From Pirellula sp. (lineage in GTDB: Bacteria > Planctomycetota > Planctomycetia > Pirellulales > Pirellulaceae): a stretch of 41,765 nucleotides of DNA. The translations under genes were made by a program, and so were the position numbers. The DNA is taken from contig JAJTID010000019.1 in the NCBI GenBank assembly GCA_021300155.1, positions 1 to 41,765 on the forward strand, read 5' to 3'. Positions 1 to 7,308 of this stretch are shown piece after piece (the stretch's first letter is position 1; the number at the start of each line of letters is the position of its first letter). The notes beneath the pieces were generated by a model. The model was given only the letters and a program-made list of their open reading frames with translations. It searched no databases and was not told the DNA's origin.

Positions 1-530
1 AATTTCGACAGTTCTTGCGACTTGGGAAGTTCATGGAAAACACAGTTTTGCAAATGAACCAACTCAGTTTTGTAGTAACCGACAAAACACTCATGAGTAC
101 GCCCTGTCCATTTCATTCGTTCAGGCAAGGGAAGCCTAAAGAATCGCTCTTTTTTGTAAGTGCCACAGCCTGCCGATACCATCCAGACAGTCGTTGTCGG
201 TGAATCTGAGAACTGTGATTCCAGAAAGGCTCTTGGATTCGCATGAGAGATCGACAGACGCTCGTCGGTGTCAAGTGTCATTGCAAAGTCAGCACTCAAC
301 TTGGACGCCTCGACTAATGCAAAGTTTCGCGCCGCCGCGAAATCGTTGATCCATCGGAAATGGGCGATTGCAAACTTTGAACCGGCTATCGATTTCGCAA
401 TCTCGGTGGTCGCGTCCGAAATACCCGTATCGATCAGCAATACTTGATCAACAAATTCGATGGCACTCTTGATTGCATCGCCGATGATGCCCGCAGCATT
501 TCCGGAAAGTATCGTTGCAACAATCTTCAT
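1..530 (-). CDS. Glycosyltransferase family 2 (partial, runs off window)
   Basis: The reading frame opens with ATG at 528-530 and stays open to the first base of the window, so the C-terminus is missing (about 176 residues seen). The N-terminus MKIVATILSGN, the strand/helix LLIDTGISDAT and the segment ARNFALVEASKLSADFAMTLDTDERL match the nucleotide-binding fold of GT-A family 2 transferases. TDTDE-like acidic residues (LDTDERL, about residues 96-102) stand at the DXD metal/sugar-nucleotide site. Such enzymes add a sugar from a nucleotide donor to a glycan, lipid or protein; the substrate cannot be told here. It lies 47 bases downstream of the SUFU gene on the same strand with no terminator seen between, so it may be co-transcribed with the toxin/immunity genes. 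Whether it glycosylates the large surface protein upstream is speculation. Confidence 0.8.
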   Translation of the reverse strand, partial: MKIVATILSGNAAGIIGDAIKSAIEFVDQVLLIDTGISDATTEIAKSIAGSKFAIAHFRWINDFAAARNFALVEASKLSADFAMTLDTDERLSISHANPRAFLESQFSDSPTTTVWMVSAGCGTYKKERFFRLPLPERMKWTGRTHECFVGYYKTELVHLQNCVFHELPKSQELSK

Positions 531-577
531 TCCAACTTCCACACCCAATGGGACGATAGGTTCCGTCGGGAATTATG

Positions 578-1201
578 CTAACGTCTCAGTGCGGTATTCA
601 TTCTCGTAGGATCGAAACAAAACGGGATCGCTGATCGGTCAAAGGCCTGCATCAGCGGTACGAACCCCTCTTCTTGAAACCAATCGATTTCCTCCGGATA
701 GAGAGGAACGAGCCGCAACAGGGAAATGTCCTTGCTGCGTAGCTTCAACACATGATCCTGAATCACCAAGAAACCGCTGAAGAGTGTATTTGGAATGATC
801 GGATGATCGTAGCAATAAACGCTAATGGGACCTCCGATGTTTCTATTCTCGAGGTGTGGCGATTGAGCAATTTCTCTCAGCACAACGATTGGCCAAGCGT
901 TCAGTGGGTTGGTAATGTCTGCATGAGGATCCCAAGCCGGTGGCAATTCTAGAAAAAGCTCGGCAAACGAAATGTAAGGAGCCCCCGGCGCGATTTCCGT
1001 TTCAGCCATAGCATTAGTCGACATGCCACACGTAAATAGAACCGTATTCGGCTGTTTTGGTGAACGTTCTGTTCGACGCACCGTGATCAATGGTGTCGAT
1101 GGGACCAGTTCACAATAAGCGTTCGACGAAATAGGTCCAAACCGATCAGCGAAATAGGACTCGATATCTTTGATTTCCGTTGGTGATTCTGCAGGGCTCA
1201 A
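578..1201 (-). CDS. SUFU (suppressor of fused) domain protein, candidate immunity protein
   Basis: A 207-residue protein with the hallmarks of the bacterial SUFU family: an N-terminal YFADRFG helix, the core LFTCGMSTNAM (typical T-x-GMS...M), a following AELFLELPPAW strand and a WPIVVLREIAQSPH helix. SUFU proteins are one of the commonest immunity families in bacterial polymorphic toxin loci (established by comparative genomics), where they are thought to bind and block a cognate toxin in the cytosol. No signal peptide is visible. The only plausible start is a TTG at 1199-1201, whose TTGA overlaps the TGA stop of the ankyrin gene by four bases, implying translational coupling. There is no in-frame ATG before the SUFU core. 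Position directly behind the toxin and ankyrin genes supports an immunity role; the cognate toxin is inferred, not shown. Confidence 0.82.
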   Translation of the reverse strand: MSPAESPTEIKDIESYFADRFGPISSNAYCELVPSTPLITVRRTERSPKQPNTVLFTCGMSTNAMAETEIAPGAPYISFAELFLELPPAWDPHADITNPLNAWPIVVLREIAQSPHLENRNIGGPISVYCYDHPIIPNTLFSGFLVIQDHVLKLRSKDISLLRLVPLYPEEIDWFQEEGFVPLMQAFDRSAIPFCFDPTRMNTALRR

Positions 1202-1857
1202 TCAACGATCTCCACGTTGGGGTTTTCTTTGAGGATTTCTGCGGCAGTCTTGGCACCATGCTCAAGCAACATTTTTCGCACGGGAGAATCGCCCGAAGCA
1301 AAGTCGAGAACCGTTCGCGCATTTGACTTGTCACCAAACATGGCGTATACGACATTTGGATTACCGCCATATTCTAAGAGTAATTTTAAGATGGCTTCAC
1401 GCTCTTGTCCTACGCCACTTCCTGAGGCCGCCGTTATCAATCTTCGTCCCAAAGTAGGATTAGCACCTCGTTCCAAAAGAAACTTGACCATTTCTATATT
1501 TCCATTTCCAACAGCGCGGTTTAAGACTGTTAATTTTCCTTCTACGGAATCGATATCTACACCGCTTCTCAGGAAAAAATCCGCCGTTTTCACCTTCCCC
1601 TCTCGGCAAGCCTCTAAAAAGAGAGAGGCGTTCCACTCCTCGGGAAACACCAAAAGATCAACATTCTTTTCTAAGAGAGCGATACAAACAGAATCGTCTT
1701 TAAAAGCGATCTTGCTTATTAAATCACGATAAAGCTCCACCATCATCTCGCTAGGTTGGTCATCACTCATAGAAACTCGCTCCTTGGATGCGAACGAAAC
1801 GGGCAAAAAAATATACTTTAGCAGAATCAGAGACACGCACACAACTATTTTCAACAT
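1198..1857 (-). CDS. Ankyrin-repeat protein, candidate immunity protein
   Basis: The 219-residue frame contains ankyrin repeats. Clear repeat cores include SLFLEACREGKVKTADFFLRSGVDID, TVLNRAVGNGNIEMVKFLLERGANP, and a third with ILKLLLEYGGNPN and VLDFASGDSPVRKMLLEHGAK. Ankyrin proteins next to polymorphic toxins are a known immunity class. The start is uncertain. An ATG at 1855-1857 overlaps the toxin stop as TGATG and would give a hydrophobic, signal-like N-terminus (about residues 3-24). An internal ATG at 1768-1770 (residue 30, MSDDQP) has a much better ribosome site, AAGGAG at 1780-1785 with a nine-base spacer, and would give a 190-residue cytosolic protein. The cytosolic form fits an inhibitor of a nuclease best. 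The gene looks more AT-rich than its neighbours by eye, compatible with horizontal acquisition. Confidence 0.82.
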   Translation of the reverse strand: MLKIVVCVSLILLKYIFLPVSFASKERVSMSDDQPSEMMVELYRDLISKIAFKDDSVCIALLEKNVDLLVFPEEWNASLFLEACREGKVKTADFFLRSGVDIDSVEGKLTVLNRAVGNGNIEMVKFLLERGANPTLGRRLITAASGSGVGQEREAILKLLLEYGGNPNVVYAMFGDKSNARTVLDFASGDSPVRKMLLEHGAKTAAEILKENPNVEIVD

Positions 1858-4800
1858 CAGAGCTCGTTTCCACTTTCGATTACGATTCTGGCATCGTCAA
1901 GTGCACCAACGAGCCTTCTCCTACATGCTGCTATTTCTTCGGTCGTCGGTTTAGCTCCTGCCATTATCGCATCAAATCGAGCCTTTGTTATTGGCCCGGG
2001 TTTTGCTGTCGTACCAACGATCGAAACTTCTAGTCTTTTGTGTAGTGCCTCTACGTATCTTTTACTGTGAACATACTCATACGGTGCAATACATAAATTG
2101 TGAAGTTTTTTGTCGATGAGTACAGATCCATCAGGTTGGGTAACGGGAATGCCGTTGTTCAAAATCCTTTTTGCATCGTCTTTAGTGGCAACAGTTTCGA
2201 TTTGAAAGATTTCAAGCATCTGTTGTGATTTGGCATTTGTTGCAGCAGCATCACCCAGCCCCTTAGCACCCACTTTGTGCACCAAATGGTGACCGTGAGT
2301 CCTGCTGATTAAGGCATTCCCCTCAGCATCCACCAACTTCCATAACTTGGCAACCTCTTCGCGTTTATTAGCTAATTGCTCTTTGGTTATCCCGTAACTT
2401 TTTGCTGCCAAATCACACCAGGATTCATTGTGGACTAAGATCCCGTTTTGCCCGACCGAGAACGTGTGATTGCCGTCAACAGTCAAGTTGAAGACTTCGA
2501 TATTTTCCGAAATGCTTGACTGAATCGAATCGACAAAACTTTCGCGTCCGTCGATTGTCAGGAATTCATCTCCTAGTTGAAGATCCTCCACATTGACCCA
2601 TCGTCCTTGCTCGGCATGTTCAAGATTCGATATCGTCAGTTGCGGCGGGAATGGACGGCTGTGCAAATCGCTACCTCGGACGACCCAAAATGGGTGCCCC
2701 TCGGTCACATGAATGACCTCACCATTCGATTCGATCGAAAACATACGGCCAGAGAATTGGTGCTTGTGCACGACTTGGACCGTTGAACACTGCCAGGCTT
2801 TTGTATCGAAATCAAAGGTCCGGACACGGTCGCCGATTCGTACGTCCGCAATTGGTTTTAAGCCACCGCAACAGTGGACTTTCGTATCCGACGAAAAACA
2901 CCAATGGCTAGGATTGTAAAAATCCAGCTTATGCAAGGGTATACCAGCAACTGCAATCGCTTCGTCAAAAAGATCCTTTGGCAACGCTCGCTTAAACCCT
3001 GAGGCAGTCTTCGTAAAGACCATCGCTACGGCACTGGAGGCCTGCTCAACCACGCCTGCGCCAGCCTTCTTCATCCAAGCGGGCAAAAATGGCACAAACT
3101 CTACCAAATCAGAAATGACCTGTACCCCATTTCCAAATGAGATCTCCTTTTCGTCATCAAGCCCCCCCTTAGACGCTATGTGCATTACGCCTCTCGCTAA
3201 GTTAATACTTGCCAGAAAGACGCCACCCCCGGGAGCAAAACCGATCGCGATTTCTGACGCATCCAGGATCGTCTCGGTTGCAAATCGAATCGTGTCGCTC
3301 CAAAGCTTTGCACTTGCCTTCAGGGAGTCGAGCCGAGATTTTTCAAACAGTCGAATTTCTGCATCAATATTGCCTTGAGCAGCGTACGCATAATATTCGC
3401 TTGGTGAAATATAGCTAACGCCGATACTAGCGAGCATCAAGGTACGCAACTCTTCGACACCCCAAACCATTCCCTTACTTTCCAAGTCACTCTTACCGAT
3501 GACGACGCCCCAGGTCTTGTCATCAGGATCATCTGAATTTGGTCGGACGATCCTCGATTGCCAGAACCATTGGTCGGTTACTATGATTTTTAGGTTGTGT
3601 CGAGTTGCCATGAAGTCCAAAAGCGGATCCCGCAAATTCGTGTTTACCACTTGAGGCGGGTTGTAAATCTGCTCATAAAGTGCGATCAACTCACGCACTT
3701 GATTGCTGTTAGCGATACGAACTAGGGCATCGGCCACCTCTTGCGGCAATATTCTCGCAGCGACTTTCACTGGTCTTGAATTTCTCGCACTGTGAATAAA
3801 GTTATTCCCAGTCGTCCGGTAAGTGGCGTCCCAATGGACATCAATCGACGAAAGGTGCTCGTCGGCAAATCCGGCAGCGGTAACAGCCTCTACATACAAT
3901 GTCAAAGCGCGAGTAGGACTGATATTCAATTCCGTACTGCTGTATTCAACTCCTGCGTGAATCAAATCATCTTCTGTTCTAGGGACATGCCATGGCTTGG
4001 TCCAGACCCGCAACAATCCTCGCGTTTCTCCTGAAATCGATTGTTGCGATTCCCTTAGCTGAGCCTCGTTAAAATCAAATGTGAACTTCGATTCATACAC
4101 CGAGATCGTGGATGTGTTTACGTCCATCCTCAATTGAATCGGAACAAACCGTCGATCTCCTTCCCCTCGAATTGGGCCTCCATTGAGATCAACACTATCA
4201 ACTACCTGATCAAAATCGTCGTCACCTGAAAGTACGAATACTGGTCCAATCGAGTCTGTCACTTGAAACGAAATTGGTCCGACATCATGAATCGAAAGAG
4301 GAATTTGGTCCGTAACACTATTATCTTCACCATCTTCAGATCCAGGTTGCGTATCGCTGTATTCGACGACGACAAAGAGACTCTCGTTGCCTTCTACGAC
4401 CGCATCGGAAAGCGCCGAAACGTCAAAGCTGTATCGTGATCTTCTATCTTCTGGATCGAACGGAAAGCTTGCTACGGAAAACCGATTATAGTCACGCCAA
4501 TCGACCCGAGCCGTGTTGTCCTTCGACCTTATAGCTACCGTTGATTCGATATCTACGGGGTACTCAAGATCGATCCAAATCTCTTTGGTTTCTCCTTCCT
4601 TCAAAAAACTCGGAGACAACTCAAGTCGAGGTCTCTCGAGGTTTTCAATTTGTCCTCTTCCGCCCGTCGATTTTGCACTACCATGAAAATCGTAGTCGAC
4701 ATTTAGCCAATAACTTTCGGTCGGCTCATTCGCTAGGTCTCGAAAATGGTACACCTCAACTTCATGGACGTCCGACGGGCCAAGCGTTACCGTTCCCGAA

Positions 4801-5789
4801 ACATCCTCCAAGTCGCGAGCTGTTGCAGTAAGAAACCTGATGGAATAGTTTATCTCTAAGACGTCGTCGACAGTCTCGCCGTTATACACGGAGGAGTGAC
4901 GAATTCTGAACTTCGTAGATGTTCCTTCTTTAGCCGAACCTTTTATTGCATCAACAACTATCGGACCAGGGGGTGGGGTGTATCCGCTGCCCCCTCCGTC
5001 TCCATCGTCGCCGCCCGGCGGATAGTCATCATCCCCAGGATCACTGGGGTCTGAAGGATCACTGGGGTCTGAAGGATCACTGGGGTCGGAAGGATCACTG
5101 GGGTCGGAAGGATCACTGGGGTCTGAAGGATCACTGGGGTCTGAAGGGTCACTGGGGTCTGAAGGGTCACTGGGGTCTGAAGGGTCACTGGGATCTGAGG
5201 GATCACTAGGGTCTGAGGGATCACTAGGGTCTGAGGGATCACTAGGGTCTGAGGGATCACTGGGATCTGAGGGATCACTAGGATCTGAGGGATCACTAGG
5301 ATCTGAGGGATCACTAGGATCTGAAGGATCACTGGGATCGTCTGGAATATCTGGGCTCTCGCACTCATCTTGAACTGGAGTCGCGAATGTGCCTCCCTCT
5401 TCAACAACACATTCTTCAGGTTCAGGCATAAAGAACGTAGAGAACTGACTGTTTAACGCAGAAACAACCAGTTCCAAATCCGCTAAGGAAACCTCTTTGT
5501 CATTGTTAGTATCATAGAAGTAATCTTCATTCGCAGATCCACCGTTTATCAAGTTCACAAGCGTCAACGCATCCGCAGTTTCAATTTGATTATTGCCATC
5601 TACGTCTGCCGGTACGCTCGTGTTGTGCAAGGATGCAAATGCAAACTGCGAATCAGCAGCCAAAAGAGCTCGGCTTTCATACGTTTCAATCAGGAGACGC
5701 CGAAAAGCACTCTTTCTGCGTATAGCTAGTCTCTTTTTAAGAGACGAGAGACGAGAGACGAGAGACGAGAGACGAGAGACGAGAGTCAT
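1857..5789 (-). CDS. Giant secreted polymorphic toxin: LEPR-XLL/dockerin/Calx-beta/HINT/AHH-like nuclease
   Basis: A 1310-residue protein. In order: a basic, serine-rich N-terminus encoded by heptamer repeats (residues 3-17); a LEPR-XLL-like planctomycete signal (YESRALLAAD, 37-46); a type I dockerin-like pair of calcium loops (61-113; DVDGNNQIETAD and DTNNDKEVSLAD); 33 Asp-Pro-Ser repeats (151-249); a Gly/Pro hinge; two Calx-beta-like domains (about 280-490); an unassigned beta region; a helical pretoxin-like part (about 780-960); a HINT domain from Cys964 (CFSSDTKV) through the T-x-x-H motif (TEGHPFWV) to Asn1121 (ILVHN); and a C-terminal tip of about 190 residues. The tip has HGHHLVHK (H1165, H1167, H1168, H1171), NNGIPV, and a distal HSKRYVEALHKRLE, an arrangement like AHH nucleases of the HNH/Endo VII superfamily. 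Inference: HINT self-cleavage frees a nuclease toxin. Upstream in-frame TAA fixes the start at 5789. The stop overlaps the ankyrin gene (TGATG). Nuclease family assignment is by motif only. Confidence 0.85.
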   Translation of the reverse strand: MTLVSRLSSLVSRLSSLKKRLAIRRKSAFRRLLIETYESRALLAADSQFAFASLHNTSVPADVDGNNQIETADALTLVNLINGGSANEDYFYDTNNDKEVSLADLELVVSALNSQFSTFFMPEPEECVVEEGGTFATPVQDECESPDIPDDPSDPSDPSDPSDPSDPSDPSDPSDPSDPSDPSDPSDPSDPSDPSDPSDPSDPSDPSDPSDPSDPSDPSDPSDPSDPSDPSDPSDPSDPSDPSDPSDPSDPGDDDYPPGGDDGDGGGSGYTPPPGPIVVDAIKGSAKEGTSTKFRIRHSSVYNGETVDDVLEINYSIRFLTATARDLEDVSGTVTLGPSDVHEVEVYHFRDLANEPTESYWLNVDYDFHGSAKSTGGRGQIENLERPRLELSPSFLKEGETKEIWIDLEYPVDIESTVAIRSKDNTARVDWRDYNRFSVASFPFDPEDRRSRYSFDVSALSDAVVEGNESLFVVVEYSDTQPGSEDGEDNSVTDQIPLSIHDVGPISFQVTDSIGPVFVLSGDDDFDQVVDSVDLNGGPIRGEGDRRFVPIQLRMDVNTSTISVYESKFTFDFNEAQLRESQQSISGETRGLLRVWTKPWHVPRTEDDLIHAGVEYSSTELNISPTRALTLYVEAVTAAGFADEHLSSIDVHWDATYRTTGNNFIHSARNSRPVKVAARILPQEVADALVRIANSNQVRELIALYEQIYNPPQVVNTNLRDPLLDFMATRHNLKIIVTDQWFWQSRIVRPNSDDPDDKTWGVVIGKSDLESKGMVWGVEELRTLMLASIGVSYISPSEYYAYAAQGNIDAEIRLFEKSRLDSLKASAKLWSDTIRFATETILDASEIAIGFAPGGGVFLASINLARGVMHIASKGGLDDEKEISFGNGVQVISDLVEFVPFLPAWMKKAGAGVVEQASSAVAMVFTKTASGFKRALPKDLFDEAIAVAGIPLHKLDFYNPSHWCFSSDTKVHCCGGLKPIADVRIGDRVRTFDFDTKAWQCSTVQVVHKHQFSGRMFSIESNGEVIHVTEGHPFWVVRGSDLHSRPFPPQLTISNLEHAEQGRWVNVEDLQLGDEFLTIDGRESFVDSIQSSISENIEVFNLTVDGNHTFSVGQNGILVHNESWCDLAAKSYGITKEQLANKREEVAKLWKLVDAEGNALISRTHGHHLVHKVGAKGLGDAAATNAKSQQMLEIFQIETVATKDDAKRILNNGIPVTQPDGSVLIDKKLHNLCIAPYEYVHSKRYVEALHKRLEVSIVGTTAKPGPITKARFDAIMAGAKPTTEEIAACRRRLVGALDDARIVIESGNEL
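5041..5340 (-). repeat. Tandem repeat encoding (Asp-Pro-Ser)33 linker
   Basis: Thirty-three consecutive Asp-Pro-Ser codon triplets occupy 5043-5339, ending in Asp-Pro-Gly. At DNA level this is about 16.5 copies of an 18-base unit with variants clustered in blocks: units with CTGGGG lie together, then units with CTAGGG, then CTAGGA. Such clustering is what recent slippage or unequal crossing-over leaves behind. Because the unit is a multiple of three, copy-number change keeps the frame. The product is an acidic, proline-rich, probably extended spacer between the dockerin-like domain and the rest of the surface protein. Confidence 0.97.
5741..5782. repeat. Heptanucleotide tandem repeat (6 copies) inside toxin start
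   Basis: Six perfect copies of GAGACGA (TCGTCTC on the coding strand) lie five to forty-six bases inside the start codon of the giant toxin gene. They encode most of residues 3-17, giving the seven-residue repeat VSRLSSL twice. Seven is not a multiple of three, so gain or loss of one unit shifts the frame right after the start. This is the arrangement of contingency loci; function here is inferred. Confidence 0.95.
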
Positions 5790-6030
5790 GGGGTGCCTGC
5801 TTTCGATAACTTTACTTTAGTCGTAAGCAACCCATTGTGTCACTTTGGATCTCTGCTGTCTAGTATAGGGAAAATTGCTCGTGACAAGTCTCACAAATCG
5901 TTCGCCAAGCAAACCAAATTGCGCCCCTAAAGCCACGCCCCATCCTCGGGACCAGGAGTCGAATTATGATGGATGTTTGCTCCCTCGACATGTCGTCCGT
6001 CTCGCTTGGTAGGCGAAGACGATCAAGCTG

Positions 6031-7152
6031 TTAATATCGATCCCCAATTGAGCTGCTCTCGAGTCGATGTGTTGGTACGGGACGGCCAGGGCGAAAGCAC
6101 TGAAGCGTTCTTGTTGTTTCCGCGATTCCAAATTCTTGGCAGACGGATCGAAGCGTTCTTTGAATTGTCTCTGTCAATGTCTCGGGATCGATAGCGACTC
6201 TCGCATTGATTACCAAGTCTGCAGTCTTGACCAAGGCTGCGGATCCAATCGAAAGCTGGGGAGCGGACGAGCTGCTCACAATATTGGCAACTGCAAACTT
6301 TCCTTCCGTCATGCCGATCGCCTTCAAGTGGGCTACTTCCGCCGAATGCTGAACCAACTCTACATTCACACGTTCCAGCAATCGCAGAAGGAATGCATCC
6401 AGCTCGAAATTGCTTTCCGACGTCAAGATGACCTGTGCGTTGAGCCAACCCAGTTCCGCTTCACCCTCGGCGTAAACATCGTAGTCCACGTCCATGGCTT
6501 TGGTACCAAAGACTCCTTGCAGGTCCAGGTATTCACAAAACGAATCAAACCCTTGCCCCGAGGTGGCGGACATCTTCAAGCATGGAGTCCCTGGAAATTG
6601 ATTTTCGATCGACGTGGTCAATTCACTCACTGCGGCTTCGCTCAGTTCATCGATCCGATTGATGATGACAAAGTCAGCTTCTTCAATCTGCTTTCGAAAA
6701 ATGTATTCCGCTTGCGGAGAGAAGCCGCCTTTGCGTGTGCCTTGGAGAATCTTTAGTCCGTGACTCGGCTTGATGATGACACCGTAGGGAGCGATGTCAA
6801 AGGGAACGGAATAAACCTGTTGCAAAGGCCGAATCACGGTAGCGACCAGATCCGTGCAGCTTCCGACGGGTTCCGCAATGATGATATCCGGGCGCTGGCT
6901 TTCGCTGAGTCGTTCTACGGTTCGTGTGAGTTCGTTAAAGTTGCAACAGAAACACGAACCTGCAACCTCGCCGACATCCAACCCTTGCGAGCGAAGCAGG
7001 TTGGTATCGACCAAATCAGTCGCTTGATCGTTCGTGACGATCACGACACGCTTTCCCAAAGCCAAATAGTGCTTGGCCAACCTCGACACCGTGGTGGTCT
7101 TCCCGGCACCCAAGAATCCGCCAATCATAATAAAGCGAGGGTTGTCTGACAT
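6031..7152 (-). CDS. CobW/COG0523 family GTPase, putative metal chaperone
   Basis: A 373-residue G3E-family GTPase. The Walker A loop is GGFLGAGKTT (residues 11-20), the metal-binding motif is GSCFCC (C67-F-C69-C70, the family CxCC), and the guanine-recognition loop is INRIDEL. COG0523 proteins use GTP to deliver zinc, cobalt, nickel or iron to client proteins. The histidine-rich stretch seen in zinc-specific YeiR/ZNG1-like members is not obvious, so the metal cannot be named. The C-terminal CobW_C-like domain is present but divergent. The gene stands alone: the toxin gene lies 240 bases downstream and the UDG gene about 156 bases upstream on the same strand. No Zur-like or riboswitch element was recognised. 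Start ATG at 7150-7152 gives MSDNPRF directly before the first beta strand. Confidence 0.85.
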   Translation of the reverse strand: MSDNPRFIMIGGFLGAGKTTTVSRLAKHYLALGKRVVIVTNDQATDLVDTNLLRSQGLDVGEVAGSCFCCNFNELTRTVERLSESQRPDIIIAEPVGSCTDLVATVIRPLQQVYSVPFDIAPYGVIIKPSHGLKILQGTRKGGFSPQAEYIFRKQIEEADFVIINRIDELSEAAVSELTTSIENQFPGTPCLKMSATSGQGFDSFCEYLDLQGVFGTKAMDVDYDVYAEGEAELGWLNAQVILTSESNFELDAFLLRLLERVNVELVQHSAEVAHLKAIGMTEGKFAVANIVSSSSAPQLSIGSAALVKTADLVINARVAIDPETLTETIQRTLRSVCQEFGIAETTRTLQCFRPGRPVPTHRLESSSIGDRY

Positions 7153-7244
7153 TCGAAGCCCCTTGGAGAAAATGCGATGATTGCAAACGACGATTGATCA
7201 CTCGTTCTAACGAATATCAGAATGACCGGCAAGCCTCAGGTGTC

Positions 7245-7272
7245 AACTTGCCAATGAAAACTTGCCAGTGAA
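7245..7272. repeat. 14-bp tandem direct repeat
   Basis: Two adjacent copies of AACTTGCCARTGAA (7245-7258 and 7259-7272, one mismatch) lie between the UDG and CobW genes, with a third partial AACTT following. It could be an operator-like site for the CobW gene or a simple duplication. No function is shown. Confidence 0.6.
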
Positions 7273-7308
7273 AACTTCGAGAGCAAGCGAGTCATTACTC
7301 GATTAGAG

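Noticed and set aside
4946-5410. Open frames on both strands through the Asp-Pro-Ser repeat (for example repeated His-Trp-Gly or Val-Ile-Pro-Gln peptides)
   Set aside because: They are shadows of the tandem repeat, which stays open in several frames because its unit is a multiple of three.
5741-5782. The GAGACGA array as a CRISPR or iteron origin
   Set aside because: Units are seven bases without spacers and lie within a coding frame; a microsatellite is the simpler reading.
5862-5887. TATACT and TTGTCA hexamers as the toxin promoter
   Set aside because: The hexamers are in the right orientation, but a spacer of about 14 bases is too short for a standard promoter, and planctomycete promoter consensus is uncertain.
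5821-6030. Possible riboswitch or metal-regulated site downstream of the CobW gene
   Set aside because: It lies behind the gene rather than before it and I could read no conserved fold.
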